Assembly (NCBI RefSeq): GCF_964026565.1
Contig: NZ_OZ032162.1
Location: 868,001-932,000 of the forward strand
DNA length: 64,000 bases
From: Rickettsia endosymbiont of Ceutorhynchus obstrictus
Lineage (GTDB): Bacteria; Pseudomonadota; Alphaproteobacteria; Rickettsiales; Rickettsiaceae
Direction: 5' to 3'
Numbering within the stretch: position 1 is the first letter of the stretch; every line of letters starts with the position of its first letter. A program made the position numbers and the translations under genes. Positions 37,247 to 45,942 of this stretch are shown here, piece by piece. Under the pieces are notes generated by a model. The model saw only the letters and a list, made by a program, of their open reading frames with translations. It ran no database searches and was not told the DNA's origin.

Positions 37247-37250
37247 TGAT

Positions 37251-37802
37251 CTACTCTCCGGTTCTAGCAATACTCGCCAAATCCCTAACACCGCCAATAA
37301 GTGTACCCAAATTTTGCCAAGGTGCAGCTGATTTTATGCCGCTTATATTGCGGTTTATTAACTCTTTGTTTAAATCTGACATTGCTGAATTGATATTTGA
37401 TCTTGGCCTGCCACTATAATATTCAGCTTCGACAGACCGAGCTTTCATTTCGTCCATATAAGCCTGATGACGCAATAATAAACCTGCCGAATCCGTGCTA
37501 GTAATACCGATACCGCTTTTGAGGATATTATACCCTAGCTGCTGCCGATTCGATAATTGGTTTTGCCGAAGCATATCAACGTGATAATTACAGATCTCGC
37601 TATATTCTGCTTTACGCTCCTGTGATTGCCTTGAGTCAAATCTTTCTTGTTCTCTCAATACTCTTAACGCATGTCTTTGGCTGTATAAAGCATTTGCTGC
37701 TTGCTCCTTATTAGCCCTTAATTGTGCATAGCTATTAAGTAAAGACGCTCCCGTGGCAAACACCCCTGCACCGCCGCCAAAAAATTCCAGAAAATTAAAC
37801 AT
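37251..37802 (-). CDS. T7 gp14-like internal virion protein (183 aa)
   Basis: A 183-residue protein with an N-terminal hydrophobic/Gly segment (FGGGAGVFATGASLLNSYAQ) and then Gln/Arg/Glu-rich helices (EQERFDSRQSQERKAEYSE). A GIGITSTDSAGLLLRHQAYMDE segment matches the 'G(V/I)...GSP..vl......a..DA..I' type of sequence seen in podovirus gp14-like proteins. T7 gp14 forms the outer-membrane part of the ejection channel. It is the first of three ejection genes. Confidence 0.65.
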   Translation of the reverse strand: MFNFLEFFGGGAGVFATGASLLNSYAQLRANKEQAANALYSQRHALRVLREQERFDSRQSQERKAEYSEICNYHVDMLRQNQLSNRQQLGYNILKSGIGITSTDSAGLLLRHQAYMDEMKARSVEAEYYSGRPRSNINSAMSDLNKELINRNISGIKSAAPWQNLGTLIGGVRDLASIARTGE

Positions 37803-37823
37803 AAAAATTAACCTTATGCATAC

Positions 37824-38208
37824 CTGTCATTGCGAGGAGGTACGTAAGTACCGACGCGGCAATCCAGTTAAATAACTTCCTCATATAAATCTCTCCATTC
37901 TGAATTCAGTTGCTCAATAAATTCCATTTTCCTTTTTCTTGAACCTGCTTTAATTTGTTTTTCTCTTGTTATGGCTGATTCCATAGAGTCATGTAACTCA
38001 TAAAATACTAGAATTTTACAATTATACTTTTTAGAAAATCCCTCTAAAAGTCCGTTTTTATGCTCATATATGCGTTTTATAAGATTAGAAGTTACACCAG
38101 TATAGAGAGTACCATTTCTTTTGTTTGCAATAATATATACTACTGGTTGTTTCATAATATTTTCTAGATTGCCACGTCGACATAAATGTCTCCTCGCAAT
38201 GACGATTA
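37824..38208. mobile_element. GIY-YIG gene framed by inverted palindromic units (GIY-YIG repeat module)
   Basis: Left unit 37826-37870: TCATTGCGAGGAGGTACGTA ... CGGCAATCCAGTTA. Right unit about 38164-38208: CTAGATTGCCACGTCGACAT ... CTCGCAATGACGATTA. They are inverted copies of one unit, and each contains its own smaller palindrome (GGTACGTAAGTACC, GACATAAATGTC). The same two units, with no gene between them, form the interior of the host MITEs at 2390, 6989 and 15133. The ORF stop codon lies inside the left unit. Confidence 0.7.
37868..38155 (-). CDS. GIY-YIG family endonuclease
   Basis: A 95-residue, single-domain GIY-YIG nuclease. The signature reads VYIIANKRNGTLYTGVTSN (GIY as VYI, YIG as YTG). 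R28 in LIKRIYEH and E65 in REKQIKAGSR are in the expected catalytic positions. SRKRKMEFIEQLNSEWRDLYEEV is the usual end of this small COG2827-type family. The enzyme is expected to cut DNA. It lies between the gp12- and gp14-like genes on the same strand, an insertion in the phage operon, and its TAA falls in a flanking repeat (CCAGTTA). Confidence 0.9.
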   Translation of the reverse strand: MKQPVVYIIANKRNGTLYTGVTSNLIKRIYEHKNGLLEGFSKKYNCKILVFYELHDSMESAITREKQIKAGSRKRKMEFIEQLNSEWRDLYEEVI

Positions 38209-38216
38209 GTTATTTT

Positions 38217-41200
38217 TCATAACCCCTTATAATTAGCTAATATTTTTGCCTTAGCATATATTTTTAGAATGCTGGCAGGATAAGGTTTATTGACGACAAA
38301 AGTAAAATCTACATCGGTTTGAATTCCGGAATTTAAAACAAAATTTACCCACCCAGATTTATAAGGCCTTGCAAGGACATTTGTAACTTCCTTGGTAGCT
38401 AAGTATTTCTTTTCATTGACGAATCTGATTAAATTGTCGGTATCTAAGTAGCTACTGTTAATATGCTGCTTATTAATCTCGCCGTTAGGTAGTTTTTCCT
38501 CAATATAGCCGCCTTTAGTGTTAAATAGCTTCAAGCCGATCTCAACGCTGCCTTTAGGCGCATGCTCAACTTCATCAGGGAAAATAAACGGAAATGTCTG
38601 TAACACCGAAGAATAGTTAAATCCTAATGACAAAAACCTAACAGGATATTTTAGTTTAATTAGTTCATTATCTAAAATCTTTATGCCGTGCAGTTCTTCA
38701 TCGCCGATAATAGCAACTAGGTTATTTTGATAGATCTGTAAAATACCCGAAAGCTGAACTTGCTGAAAAGACGGCAGGCAATGCTTGGCTATTACTCCTA
38801 TTTCATGTTGTCCTAAGCGTGGGAACATCTTTTTAAATAACGGCATATATTTTTTGGATAGTAATAAATACTTCTCAAGCTTGATGCTATTTTCATCTTC
38901 TAAGATATTTTTAAGTAAAGCAGCATTGTTATTTGGCATAATCAGCCCGCAATATTCAATGATACTTCGCTGAAAATTACTTAAATTTTCCTTTAGCTCT
39001 TGCATGAAAGTATATACTTCATCGCTTATTTTTTCCTCTTCATCATCTCCGCTTTGGGCATTTTCTGACCCGTCACTTCTTTCACTGCCATAAATTGGTT
39101 CAACAAATTCATAACTTTCAACTATTTCATTGATAATTTCGCTTAATTGATCATTAAGTAAAAACTCTTTATTTTTTTCATTTAAGTTTTTCTCTAGCAT
39201 TATTGACTGCAATAACTTATATATCTCTTCCCGTCTTTTATCAGATACTATTTCCTCAAATTTTCTATTGCCGTATCCTTGTTCAAGCTTGGTAAGGAGC
39301 TGTTTAACTATTGCGGTAATTTTTTCCTTTAACTGCTCTTCGTTGGTATTTTGATCAATATCTGTCAAATGCTCCGTTATAAACTTCTTAATATCACTAC
39401 CAAATAAATACTCCGTTAATGTCGGATGAGTGATATTTAACAACTCACTATAAAAACCGATCGTTTTTTGTTTAAAGAATTTTTTTATATTAACCGATAA
39501 CTCCTGCTTATTATCATGATCCCGATTTGCATAATATAGCAGTAATTTTTTATTTAATTTTGCAACGCTTCTACGTAGTTCGTTTAATTCGTGTTCCTGC
39601 TCAAACTGTAGATTAATAACAGTTTTTGCGGCTTTAATTATTTCTTTCGCAAGTCGTAAAGTAGCTTTTATAGAATCAAGATTTAATTGTTTGATTTTTA
39701 GACAGATGGCAGGATAAAATGCAAATGCACTATTCGGTAGATATTCGATTAATTCGTTATTACTCAAACTTGTTGGAACTTGCCAATTTTGTTGTATTAT
39801 ATTATTTATAGTTTGGATTATATCACCGACAAGTTTTTCCCCTTCATAAAGTAATTGCTCGGCTTCAGCTAAACTTGCAGGCTCACCGCTAAAAACATTT
39901 TCTAAATTGGCATAGATTTTTGAGAAAATACGATAAAAGGCAAAAGAAACGCCAAGCAGCTCCATAATTGCCGGCATTTGCTCTTTGTAGTATTTCGTTA
40001 GAAAAGTTTTTATTGCTTCACTCTCAACGCCGTAATCTCTCACTAATTTATTGCCGTATTTAAAATTATTATCGATATCGATATTATCAATATTTAGCTT
40101 TAAAATATTTGCTGCTTGAGATTGGACTATAGTTTCCAGCTTAGTAATGCCGCCTCTAAATTCTACACTACTATCATCCTTTAAAGCTTGCATGATAGTA
40201 TGATCTATTAATTGCTCGCCGGGTCTACTAATATTAATATGACAGTCTGCATATATAGGCTTATGCATCTCATTATTTTTAGCAGTAAAATATTTAGGGT
40301 GTAGTGCTTCTAGATATTCTTTTGTGCCAACACCTATATCGTCATTTCTTCGTACGTGAAAATATAATTTATCTTCATTATCGCCATAAATTGGTGCAAC
40401 ACTTAGTACGAGAGCATTGTTACCGCCGAGTAATTGGGGTGTCCAGCCCATAATTTTTAAATCTTGCGAATAGGTAAAACTATTAAATGACCCATCTTTA
40501 AGTACTGCAAAGACCATCGAGAATGGACTATTAATACCGACTATTTGCCTTATGCCGGAGGTAAACATGTGTTCTGCAAAAGCCGTTATATCGTATAACT
40601 GAAAGCCGCCTTTTTCTTGTGAGTAATATAAGCTATTAATCTTATTACCGCTGCCTTCGACAAAAAAGATTGTTTTACCGATGATAACCGGTTTTATCGG
40701 TGATACCGGCACATCCAGCTCTTTATGGATTTTGATAAACTCGCCTTTAGCTCGATCCCCTTCTTTTACTAAATATATGCCGTCTGTTGTCCCCAGCAAT
40801 AACTCCGAAGAAAAAGGAATTGACCATAAAACATTATCAAAAGTAGCTGAAGAGAATGTTGCAGAGAAGGCTGTTAACGGATTACGTGCCTCTAGCAGCG
40901 TTTTATACGCCATACGGAAATCGCTAAAGTCGCCCTTATAGCTTGCCCAAATTGAGTGAATATTTTTATTAACCCCAAAACACCATAAGCGATTCTCAAA
41001 TGTTACTAGGTGAGTGGCATATATTTGTGCTTGCTGTTGTTCATAGATATTAGCGGCACTTTGGGTATGCAGTTTTTTTAGCTCATCGTTTATTTTATCA
41101 ATTTCAGCATTATATATTACTTCGTTAAACGGTTTTTGTATTGCTTGGTTATTTTGCTTATAATAATTCACATGACATTTTAGCGGTTCGATTATAAACA

Positions 41201-41759
41201 TCTTATCTTTATCGGGAAAATTTACTGCCGTTGCTAGAGATGATGAAACAGCACCGCTTGAAGATGATAGCTGTTGCTGCGTTCCTAAATGAGCGTAAAA
41301 CTTTTCAACAATTGCTGGATCGACTGAGAATTTAAATATTGGTCTATTGATACCAAAACTTATATAGGCTATTCCTTGAAAGCAGCAATAGGAAAAATCC
41401 TTAATTCGAAAGGTAAAATTCTGTCCGTTATCTAGCAGCGTTTTACTAGTTAAAAACAGTTCACCGCCGACAAAAAACGAGCAAGTAGTTTTGTCTCGAT
41501 GAGCCTCAAAAATCAGCAAATAAGATAACTTCCTTGAGAACATTATACTTATTATTTTCCGTGGTACATTATCCTTAAATAAATGTACAAACTGCGTACC
41601 GTGCCGGCGCATAATACCGCCTGAAGGTAACAGCATGAAGTTAATTAATTTCTTCACGCCGTTTTGATATAACCCAAGCTCGGTGCGTCCTTCAATAGTC
41701 GGCGTTAGCTCACCGCCTGAAAAGTTATTTTTTTGTGAATAGATGAATTGTTCCGGCAT
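38217..41759 (-). CDS. Podovirus tail tubular protein / tail nozzle (gp12-like), 1180 aa
   Basis: The N-terminus (NNFSGGELTPTIEGRTELGLYQNG ... LLPSGGIMRRHGTQFV) is the well-known start of podoviral tail tube B proteins: 'NFTGGELSP...GR.D...Y..G...L.NFlvlp.GG..rRpGT.fV'. The C-terminus FVVNKPYPASILKIYAKAKI also matches. In between, residues about 560-960 are a large helical, Glu/Lys-rich insertion not usual in this family, which explains the 1180-residue length against roughly 800 in T7. It forms the tail nozzle below the gp11-like adaptor. Confidence 0.8.
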   Translation of the reverse strand: MPEQFIYSQKNNFSGGELTPTIEGRTELGLYQNGVKKLINFMLLPSGGIMRRHGTQFVHLFKDNVPRKIISIMFSRKLSYLLIFEAHRDKTTCSFFVGGELFLTSKTLLDNGQNFTFRIKDFSYCCFQGIAYISFGINRPIFKFSVDPAIVEKFYAHLGTQQQLSSSSGAVSSSLATAVNFPDKDKMFIIEPLKCHVNYYKQNNQAIQKPFNEVIYNAEIDKINDELKKLHTQSAANIYEQQQAQIYATHLVTFENRLWCFGVNKNIHSIWASYKGDFSDFRMAYKTLLEARNPLTAFSATFSSATFDNVLWSIPFSSELLLGTTDGIYLVKEGDRAKGEFIKIHKELDVPVSPIKPVIIGKTIFFVEGSGNKINSLYYSQEKGGFQLYDITAFAEHMFTSGIRQIVGINSPFSMVFAVLKDGSFNSFTYSQDLKIMGWTPQLLGGNNALVLSVAPIYGDNEDKLYFHVRRNDDIGVGTKEYLEALHPKYFTAKNNEMHKPIYADCHINISRPGEQLIDHTIMQALKDDSSVEFRGGITKLETIVQSQAANILKLNIDNIDIDNNFKYGNKLVRDYGVESEAIKTFLTKYYKEQMPAIMELLGVSFAFYRIFSKIYANLENVFSGEPASLAEAEQLLYEGEKLVGDIIQTINNIIQQNWQVPTSLSNNELIEYLPNSAFAFYPAICLKIKQLNLDSIKATLRLAKEIIKAAKTVINLQFEQEHELNELRRSVAKLNKKLLLYYANRDHDNKQELSVNIKKFFKQKTIGFYSELLNITHPTLTEYLFGSDIKKFITEHLTDIDQNTNEEQLKEKITAIVKQLLTKLEQGYGNRKFEEIVSDKRREEIYKLLQSIMLEKNLNEKNKEFLLNDQLSEIINEIVESYEFVEPIYGSERSDGSENAQSGDDEEEKISDEVYTFMQELKENLSNFQRSIIEYCGLIMPNNNAALLKNILEDENSIKLEKYLLLSKKYMPLFKKMFPRLGQHEIGVIAKHCLPSFQQVQLSGILQIYQNNLVAIIGDEELHGIKILDNELIKLKYPVRFLSLGFNYSSVLQTFPFIFPDEVEHAPKGSVEIGLKLFNTKGGYIEEKLPNGEINKQHINSSYLDTDNLIRFVNEKKYLATKEVTNVLARPYKSGWVNFVLNSGIQTDVDFTFVVNKPYPASILKIYAKAKILANYKGL

Positions 41760-41825
41760 AAAAGTTATTTATCAGTTACGCAAATAAGAATATTGATAGT
41801 TTGAAATTATCCATGAAATACGGTT

Positions 41826-42392
41826 TTATATTTCACCGGAATTGATTAAATTGTAACCGATAGAGTGGATGCGCCTCGCTTCCTCAAGCCTGATTAAATA
41901 TTGTCTTTTTAAGCCGTCGGCAAATAAACTATCTGAATACATGGCAAAAGCTACTTGCGAGGCAAGTCCTAAACTACAAAGTAATTTGAAGCTTTGCGGT
42001 ATCTGACGCCAAGCCGTTTTATCATTATCAAGTAAATATTCTATGCTCTGCTGCGAGTAATAAAAAATCGATGTTAACTTACCGCCTTTAAAATATACTC
42101 TTCCACTCTCAATATAAAACTCTAAGTTAGAGGGAACTATAACTGCTACTTTTACACAGTCATTTATCCCCGGTATCGGCTTAAAGCTACTTTCTTCACC
42201 TTCAATATTATCAATACGCTTTAATGCAAATCCCCATTTAACCGACAAGACATTTTCTTCAATTGCAGCTTCGACAAATTCCTCGCAAAGATTCTCGGCT
42301 TTATTAGCAGCATTGCCGCCGGAAATATTACCCTGAATATTACTATTTGAACCTAACAATACTAATGCTTTGCGGATTATTTCTTCTTTCAT
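41826..42392 (-). CDS. Head-tail adaptor / tail tubular protein A (gp11-like)
   Basis: A 188-residue protein. NKAENLCEEFVEAAIEENVLSVKWGFALKRIDN matches the podoviral adaptor pattern (a 'vrde.L...pW.FA.kRa' stretch), and IPQSFKLLCSLGLASQVAFAMYSD ... LIRLEEARRIHSIG matches the usual C-terminal helices. It joins the portal to the tail nozzle. It lies between the capsid and gp12-like genes as in T7. Confidence 0.78.
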   Translation of the reverse strand: MKEEIIRKALVLLGSNSNIQGNISGGNAANKAENLCEEFVEAAIEENVLSVKWGFALKRIDNIEGEESSFKPIPGINDCVKVAVIVPSNLEFYIESGRVYFKGGKLTSIFYYSQQSIEYLLDNDKTAWRQIPQSFKLLCSLGLASQVAFAMYSDSLFADGLKRQYLIRLEEARRIHSIGYNLINSGEI

Positions 42393-42404
42393 AGCTTACA
42401 AATT

Positions 42405-43595
42405 TTACTTTAATAATAACGGCTCCAATGCATCAACTACAATATTTGCCGTATTATCGACATTACGACATTGCGCTCCAATCATCTGCCGTGGGACGAT
42501 ACTTGCATGCACTGCACCGTTAAAATGCGCATCATCTGCTGCTGCCTGCCAATGTTCTCCCGTATGTCCTGCAACATCAGCCGGCTCTAAGCATTTAATG
42601 CAAACTATTTGTCCCTCTTCCGTACGAGTAGCCCCAAAGCTTTCGGAATAGTATAAACTCGGTGCATAGTGATATTGCACTAACCTATCTATTTGCCGCT
42701 CAACTGAACCGGTAACACTACCGAATCTTATAGAACTTTCCGTAAAGGCATAACAATCTCTTATGGAGTTGGTCGTACCTCTTATGCCTCCTAGCATCTC
42801 GGTAATGATAAAATTAAAGCCGACAAATGAGTTTATTTCCCCGCTTACTAAGGCTTTAACGCTGTTATAATCGTAGCTTGTTACTTGGCTATCTCGGAGT
42901 AAATTGCCGATTTGATGAGAGGAGCAAACTAAATAATATTTTTCATCTGCACCGAAACTGTGTTTTTTAAGTAATTGTTGAGTTTTAAGTAGTTTCTCGA
43001 CTGTTAATCCGCCGGTTCGCATTGCTTCCTTGGCGTTTGCTCCTTGCTGCCCGTTATGAACCCCTGCTAAGCTATTTGCATGCAGTGCAAGCGTCGTATC
43101 AACCAGCTTAACACCGACCGGAATAACGTTATTTGCTACGTCAAAGTAAATAATATTTTGCCCCGTTCTACCGCCGTTAACAGGCGAGGCAAAGCTATTG
43201 ATAATAATTTGATCTTGTTTCCTACCTATTGCCCAGCCTGCAAGTTTTGGGAATTTACTGGTCGGATCGCTAAGCAGATTAAGCTTATCGTTTCTATCCA
43301 TGGCAGCCGTCCAATAATAGGCTTGCGCTGTTGCTTGGCGTCTAGTAATTCTTGGAGTTTTAAATTCGGTTAATTTTTCAAGTTTATTCTCATTACCGTC
43401 ACCGGGTTCATGATAGCCTGCTGCCGTTCTATGTCTCGGCAAAGCTTCGTGAGTGTGCATCGTTTCAAATTGGATGACTTCCGTCTCTTGAGTTTCATTT
43501 GTAACGAACTTACGGAGTTTTGAGCCTTCTTGTTGAATAACGAGTCCGATATTGCGAGCGAATTGCTCTTTTAGACCATCGGTAATTTGTTCCAT
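42405..43595 (-). CDS. Major capsid protein
   Basis: A 396-residue protein. Position, size and patterns such as PLPRHRTAAGY-like ALPRHRTAAGYHEPGD, TRRQATAQAYYWTAAMDRNDKLNLLSDP and the terminal SESFGATRTEEGQIVCIKCLEP fit the HK97-fold capsid proteins of Bcep22/BPP-1-like podoviruses. It follows the scaffold gene on the same strand by 153 bp. No prohead protease gene is seen next to it. The ending 'GAtR.eee.vv.I.c' is a family hallmark by memory. Confidence 0.75.
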   Translation of the reverse strand: MEQITDGLKEQFARNIGLVIQQEGSKLRKFVTNETQETEVIQFETMHTHEALPRHRTAAGYHEPGDGNENKLEKLTEFKTPRITRRQATAQAYYWTAAMDRNDKLNLLSDPTSKFPKLAGWAIGRKQDQIIINSFASPVNGGRTGQNIIYFDVANNVIPVGVKLVDTTLALHANSLAGVHNGQQGANAKEAMRTGGLTVEKLLKTQQLLKKHSFGADEKYYLVCSSHQIGNLLRDSQVTSYDYNSVKALVSGEINSFVGFNFIITEMLGGIRGTTNSIRDCYAFTESSIRFGSVTGSVERQIDRLVQYHYAPSLYYSESFGATRTEEGQIVCIKCLEPADVAGHTGEHWQAAADDAHFNGAVHASIVPRQMIGAQCRNVDNTANIVVDALEPLLLK

Positions 43596-43748
43596 GTTTG
43601 TAACCTCTTAAAATTGTTAAACCTAAATAATTAAATATCCGGATATTAAAATATCTTGATATTAATACGTTGATAATTATTTGTGGCTTCTTTTTAAAAG
43701 GTTACCGCTATGTTAGCGACCTTACGAGAAGTTATCACTCGTGATTTA

Positions 43749-44534
43749 TCACTTCTTATTGTAAGCAATATCGTATAATTGCTCCATCTGATTCACTGCT
43801 TCAGTGTGACCGGTATGATTTTTATCTTTAAATTTTACCATAAAACCCTCATCGGATTCAAGTCTTTTAATCTCTTTTAATGCCGATTCCGCTCCTGTAA
43901 TTATAGGCTTCTCTGTTCCTGTTATAAGTGAATCGGATTTTAACGTTTCGCCGACTTTAACGAGCAAGTCTACCAGGGCAGGAGAGTAGCTTGATTCTTC
44001 TATTAATCCCGCCAATTCTTTCGTTCCGAATTTAGACAAAGCCGCCTGCATCACCTGCATTTTACTATCAAAACCGTCATTATAATGCTTTTTTAACCAA
44101 TCTATATTTGAACGGCGCAATCCCTCTATTTCTTCCTGCTGTTTTTTTTGTAGATCCATCGAGAAATTATACAAGCTGCCGAGCAGCTTCTCTCCCTGCC
44201 TTTTGCTCAGACCGCTTTGGTAAAACATCTCTTCATATTGCTTTAAATACTCTTCATCTTCCGTAGTTCTTTTATCAGTATATTTTTTATCTTCAGGCAA
44301 ACCTAAACGAGCATAAAACTTATTCCATTCTTCATCAGCTGCATCATTCTTTGGAATAGCAACACGACTATTTAAGCCCTTCTCGGCTTCCAAATAGCTG
44401 CTTGCCAACGAGGAAACATCTTTAAACTTACTCAACGATTCTGCTTTTTGCAGATCTTCCGGCAAAGCCGACAACCATGACGTGCTGGCTGCTTCCAGGG
44501 TATTATCACTTTGTAATTCTTGCTGTTCTTCCAT
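43749..44534 (-). CDS. Capsid scaffold / assembly protein
   Basis: A 261-residue, mostly helical acidic protein. ALPEDLQKAESLSKFKDVSSLASSYLEAEKGLNSRVAIPKNDAADEEWNKFYARLGLPED is typical of phage scaffold proteins found upstream of capsid genes. The C-terminus (KRLESDEGFMVKFKDKNHTGHTEAVNQMEQLYDIAY) is like the capsid-binding end. It guides procapsid assembly and is not kept in the mature virion. Confidence 0.82.
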   Translation of the reverse strand: MEEQQELQSDNTLEAASTSWLSALPEDLQKAESLSKFKDVSSLASSYLEAEKGLNSRVAIPKNDAADEEWNKFYARLGLPEDKKYTDKRTTEDEEYLKQYEEMFYQSGLSKRQGEKLLGSLYNFSMDLQKKQQEEIEGLRRSNIDWLKKHYNDGFDSKMQVMQAALSKFGTKELAGLIEESSYSPALVDLLVKVGETLKSDSLITGTEKPIITGAESALKEIKRLESDEGFMVKFKDKNHTGHTEAVNQMEQLYDIAYNKK

Positions 44535-44740
44535 TTTTCTTATCCTTTATTACCTAAAGAAATTGTAACGGTATTTTCAACCTATTCTTATAATTAATTC
44601 TTGTAGGTTGAATCTTTTAGTATTATAATAAACATACGCTGTGACTACGTCGTTTCGTAGGTTTAGGTACTTACCTAACACAGCGTCATAAAAAAGAGCA
44701 TAAGCCGTTAACTGCGTAGCGGGTAACGACCTCCTTATAG

Positions 44741-45619
44741 CTATTCAGGCTTTTCGTTCCTTAATTTCTCGATCTCTTCTATAGATAAACCGGTTGCTTT
44801 TGAAATCGTGTTTACATTTACTCCATCCACTAACAAGTTTCTGGCTACTTCTTCGATGCCTTTTTCTCTGCCTTCTTCTCTGCCTTTTTCTTCAGCAGAA
44901 ACAATATAATCACGCTCCTTTAAGGTTTTGTTCATATAGTCTCGATAAGCTTTTAATTCTTTAGGAGTCATCTTAAGTATGCTAAGCTTCTCGGCTATTT
45001 TCTTCATGTAAGGTGATTTAAAATCTTCTCTTACTTCTGAATGTTTTGCCATATATAGCCATTCATCCATTTCATCTTTTACAACATCATCAAATAAAGG
45101 TACAGATATTACAAAATACTCCGGAAACAAATTATAATTGTCAAATATTCTGCCGCCCATGTCGGCTAAGTGCAAGTGCATAGGATGTTTGTGGTCAACC
45201 TCTCTAAAAACAGTTTTTCCGTGATATAACGGTACTTTCATATTGGCAAACGGAAAATATAATAAATTAATATGGAATACTTTTTTGATAGTAGAGTAGT
45301 CCTCGCTTTTAGAAATACTATCGACGATTAAACGGCTGCTGTTAAAACAAGCTTTATTAAGGAAAAGATTAGTATGTGAGCGATCTATTTCCACTATATA
45401 TTTATGTCCTTGTTCGTCTTCAACTACGACGTCTGCTACACTAGACTTTAATGTTTCTTTTTCCTTATTACTTTCACTTTCAAGTACTGCTGTTATTTTT
45501 ACTGCACTATATCCTGCATCTTTAAGAATAATCGAAATAAACCCCTCAACTATGTCATAATCGCCTTTATTTCTTAATAAATTTTTAATAGCGTAATCAA
45601 AACTGACTATATTACTCAT
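44741..45619 (-). CDS. Rpn family nuclease / PD-(D/E)XK putative transposase
   Basis: A 292-residue protein. DYAIKNLLRNKGDYDIVEGFISIIL at the start and SSVADVVVEDEQGHKYIVEIDRS in the centre fit the Rpn (PDDEXK_2) family: D in 'vaDvvv' and E-x-D ('VEIDR', normally ExQ) are nuclease-core residues. The C-terminal EEKGREEGREKGIEEVARNLL stretch is typical. Rpn proteins promote RecA-independent recombination. It sits inside the phage structural operon, overlapping the next gene by 4 bp. It is probably a passenger. Its 3' flank (44535-44740) is a spacer containing partial repeats. Confidence 0.85.
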   Translation of the reverse strand: MSNIVSFDYAIKNLLRNKGDYDIVEGFISIILKDAGYSAVKITAVLESESNKEKETLKSSVADVVVEDEQGHKYIVEIDRSHTNLFLNKACFNSSRLIVDSISKSEDYSTIKKVFHINLLYFPFANMKVPLYHGKTVFREVDHKHPMHLHLADMGGRIFDNYNLFPEYFVISVPLFDDVVKDEMDEWLYMAKHSEVREDFKSPYMKKIAEKLSILKMTPKELKAYRDYMNKTLKERDYIVSAEEKGREEGREKGIEEVARNLLVDGVNVNTISKATGLSIEEIEKLRNEKPE

Positions 45620-45906
45620 AAATTTCCTTCCATATTGTTAATGTTATTTTCCAGCTGCGAACAGATATATAAAAACAACGATCTTTGTCCTTCTAAATAA
45701 GCCGTGTGCCTATCATTATCGGCTATAAAGTTGCTTCTATACATGCCGCTCATATTTGCCAGATCTTCTAAGATCATTTTACCATCATTTGAGGTAAAAA
45801 TTCTACTATAAATTTGTGTTAAATCTTTTGCCTTTTGAATTACTATATTTATATCAGAATTAATTTGCTCGCTTTGAGAGTTATTTGTTTCAATTAGAAT
45901 TTTCAT
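45616..45906 (-). CDS. Small phage protein, Bbp19-like
   Basis: A 96-residue protein. YSRIFTSNDGKMILEDLANMSGMYRSNFIADNDRHTAYLEGQRSLFLYIC fits the small Bbp19-type structural protein of BPP-1-like podoviruses ('f.t.dG..vL.dL...........d....a...GqR.vvl.I'). It lies between the portal and the scaffold gene, the same place as in those phages. It overlaps the Rpn gene by 4 bp. Confidence 0.6.
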   Translation of the reverse strand: MKILIETNNSQSEQINSDINIVIQKAKDLTQIYSRIFTSNDGKMILEDLANMSGMYRSNFIADNDRHTAYLEGQRSLFLYICSQLENNINNMEGNL

Positions 45907-45942
45907 AATCTACTTATATTTTAAATTAAATCAATCTATTTT

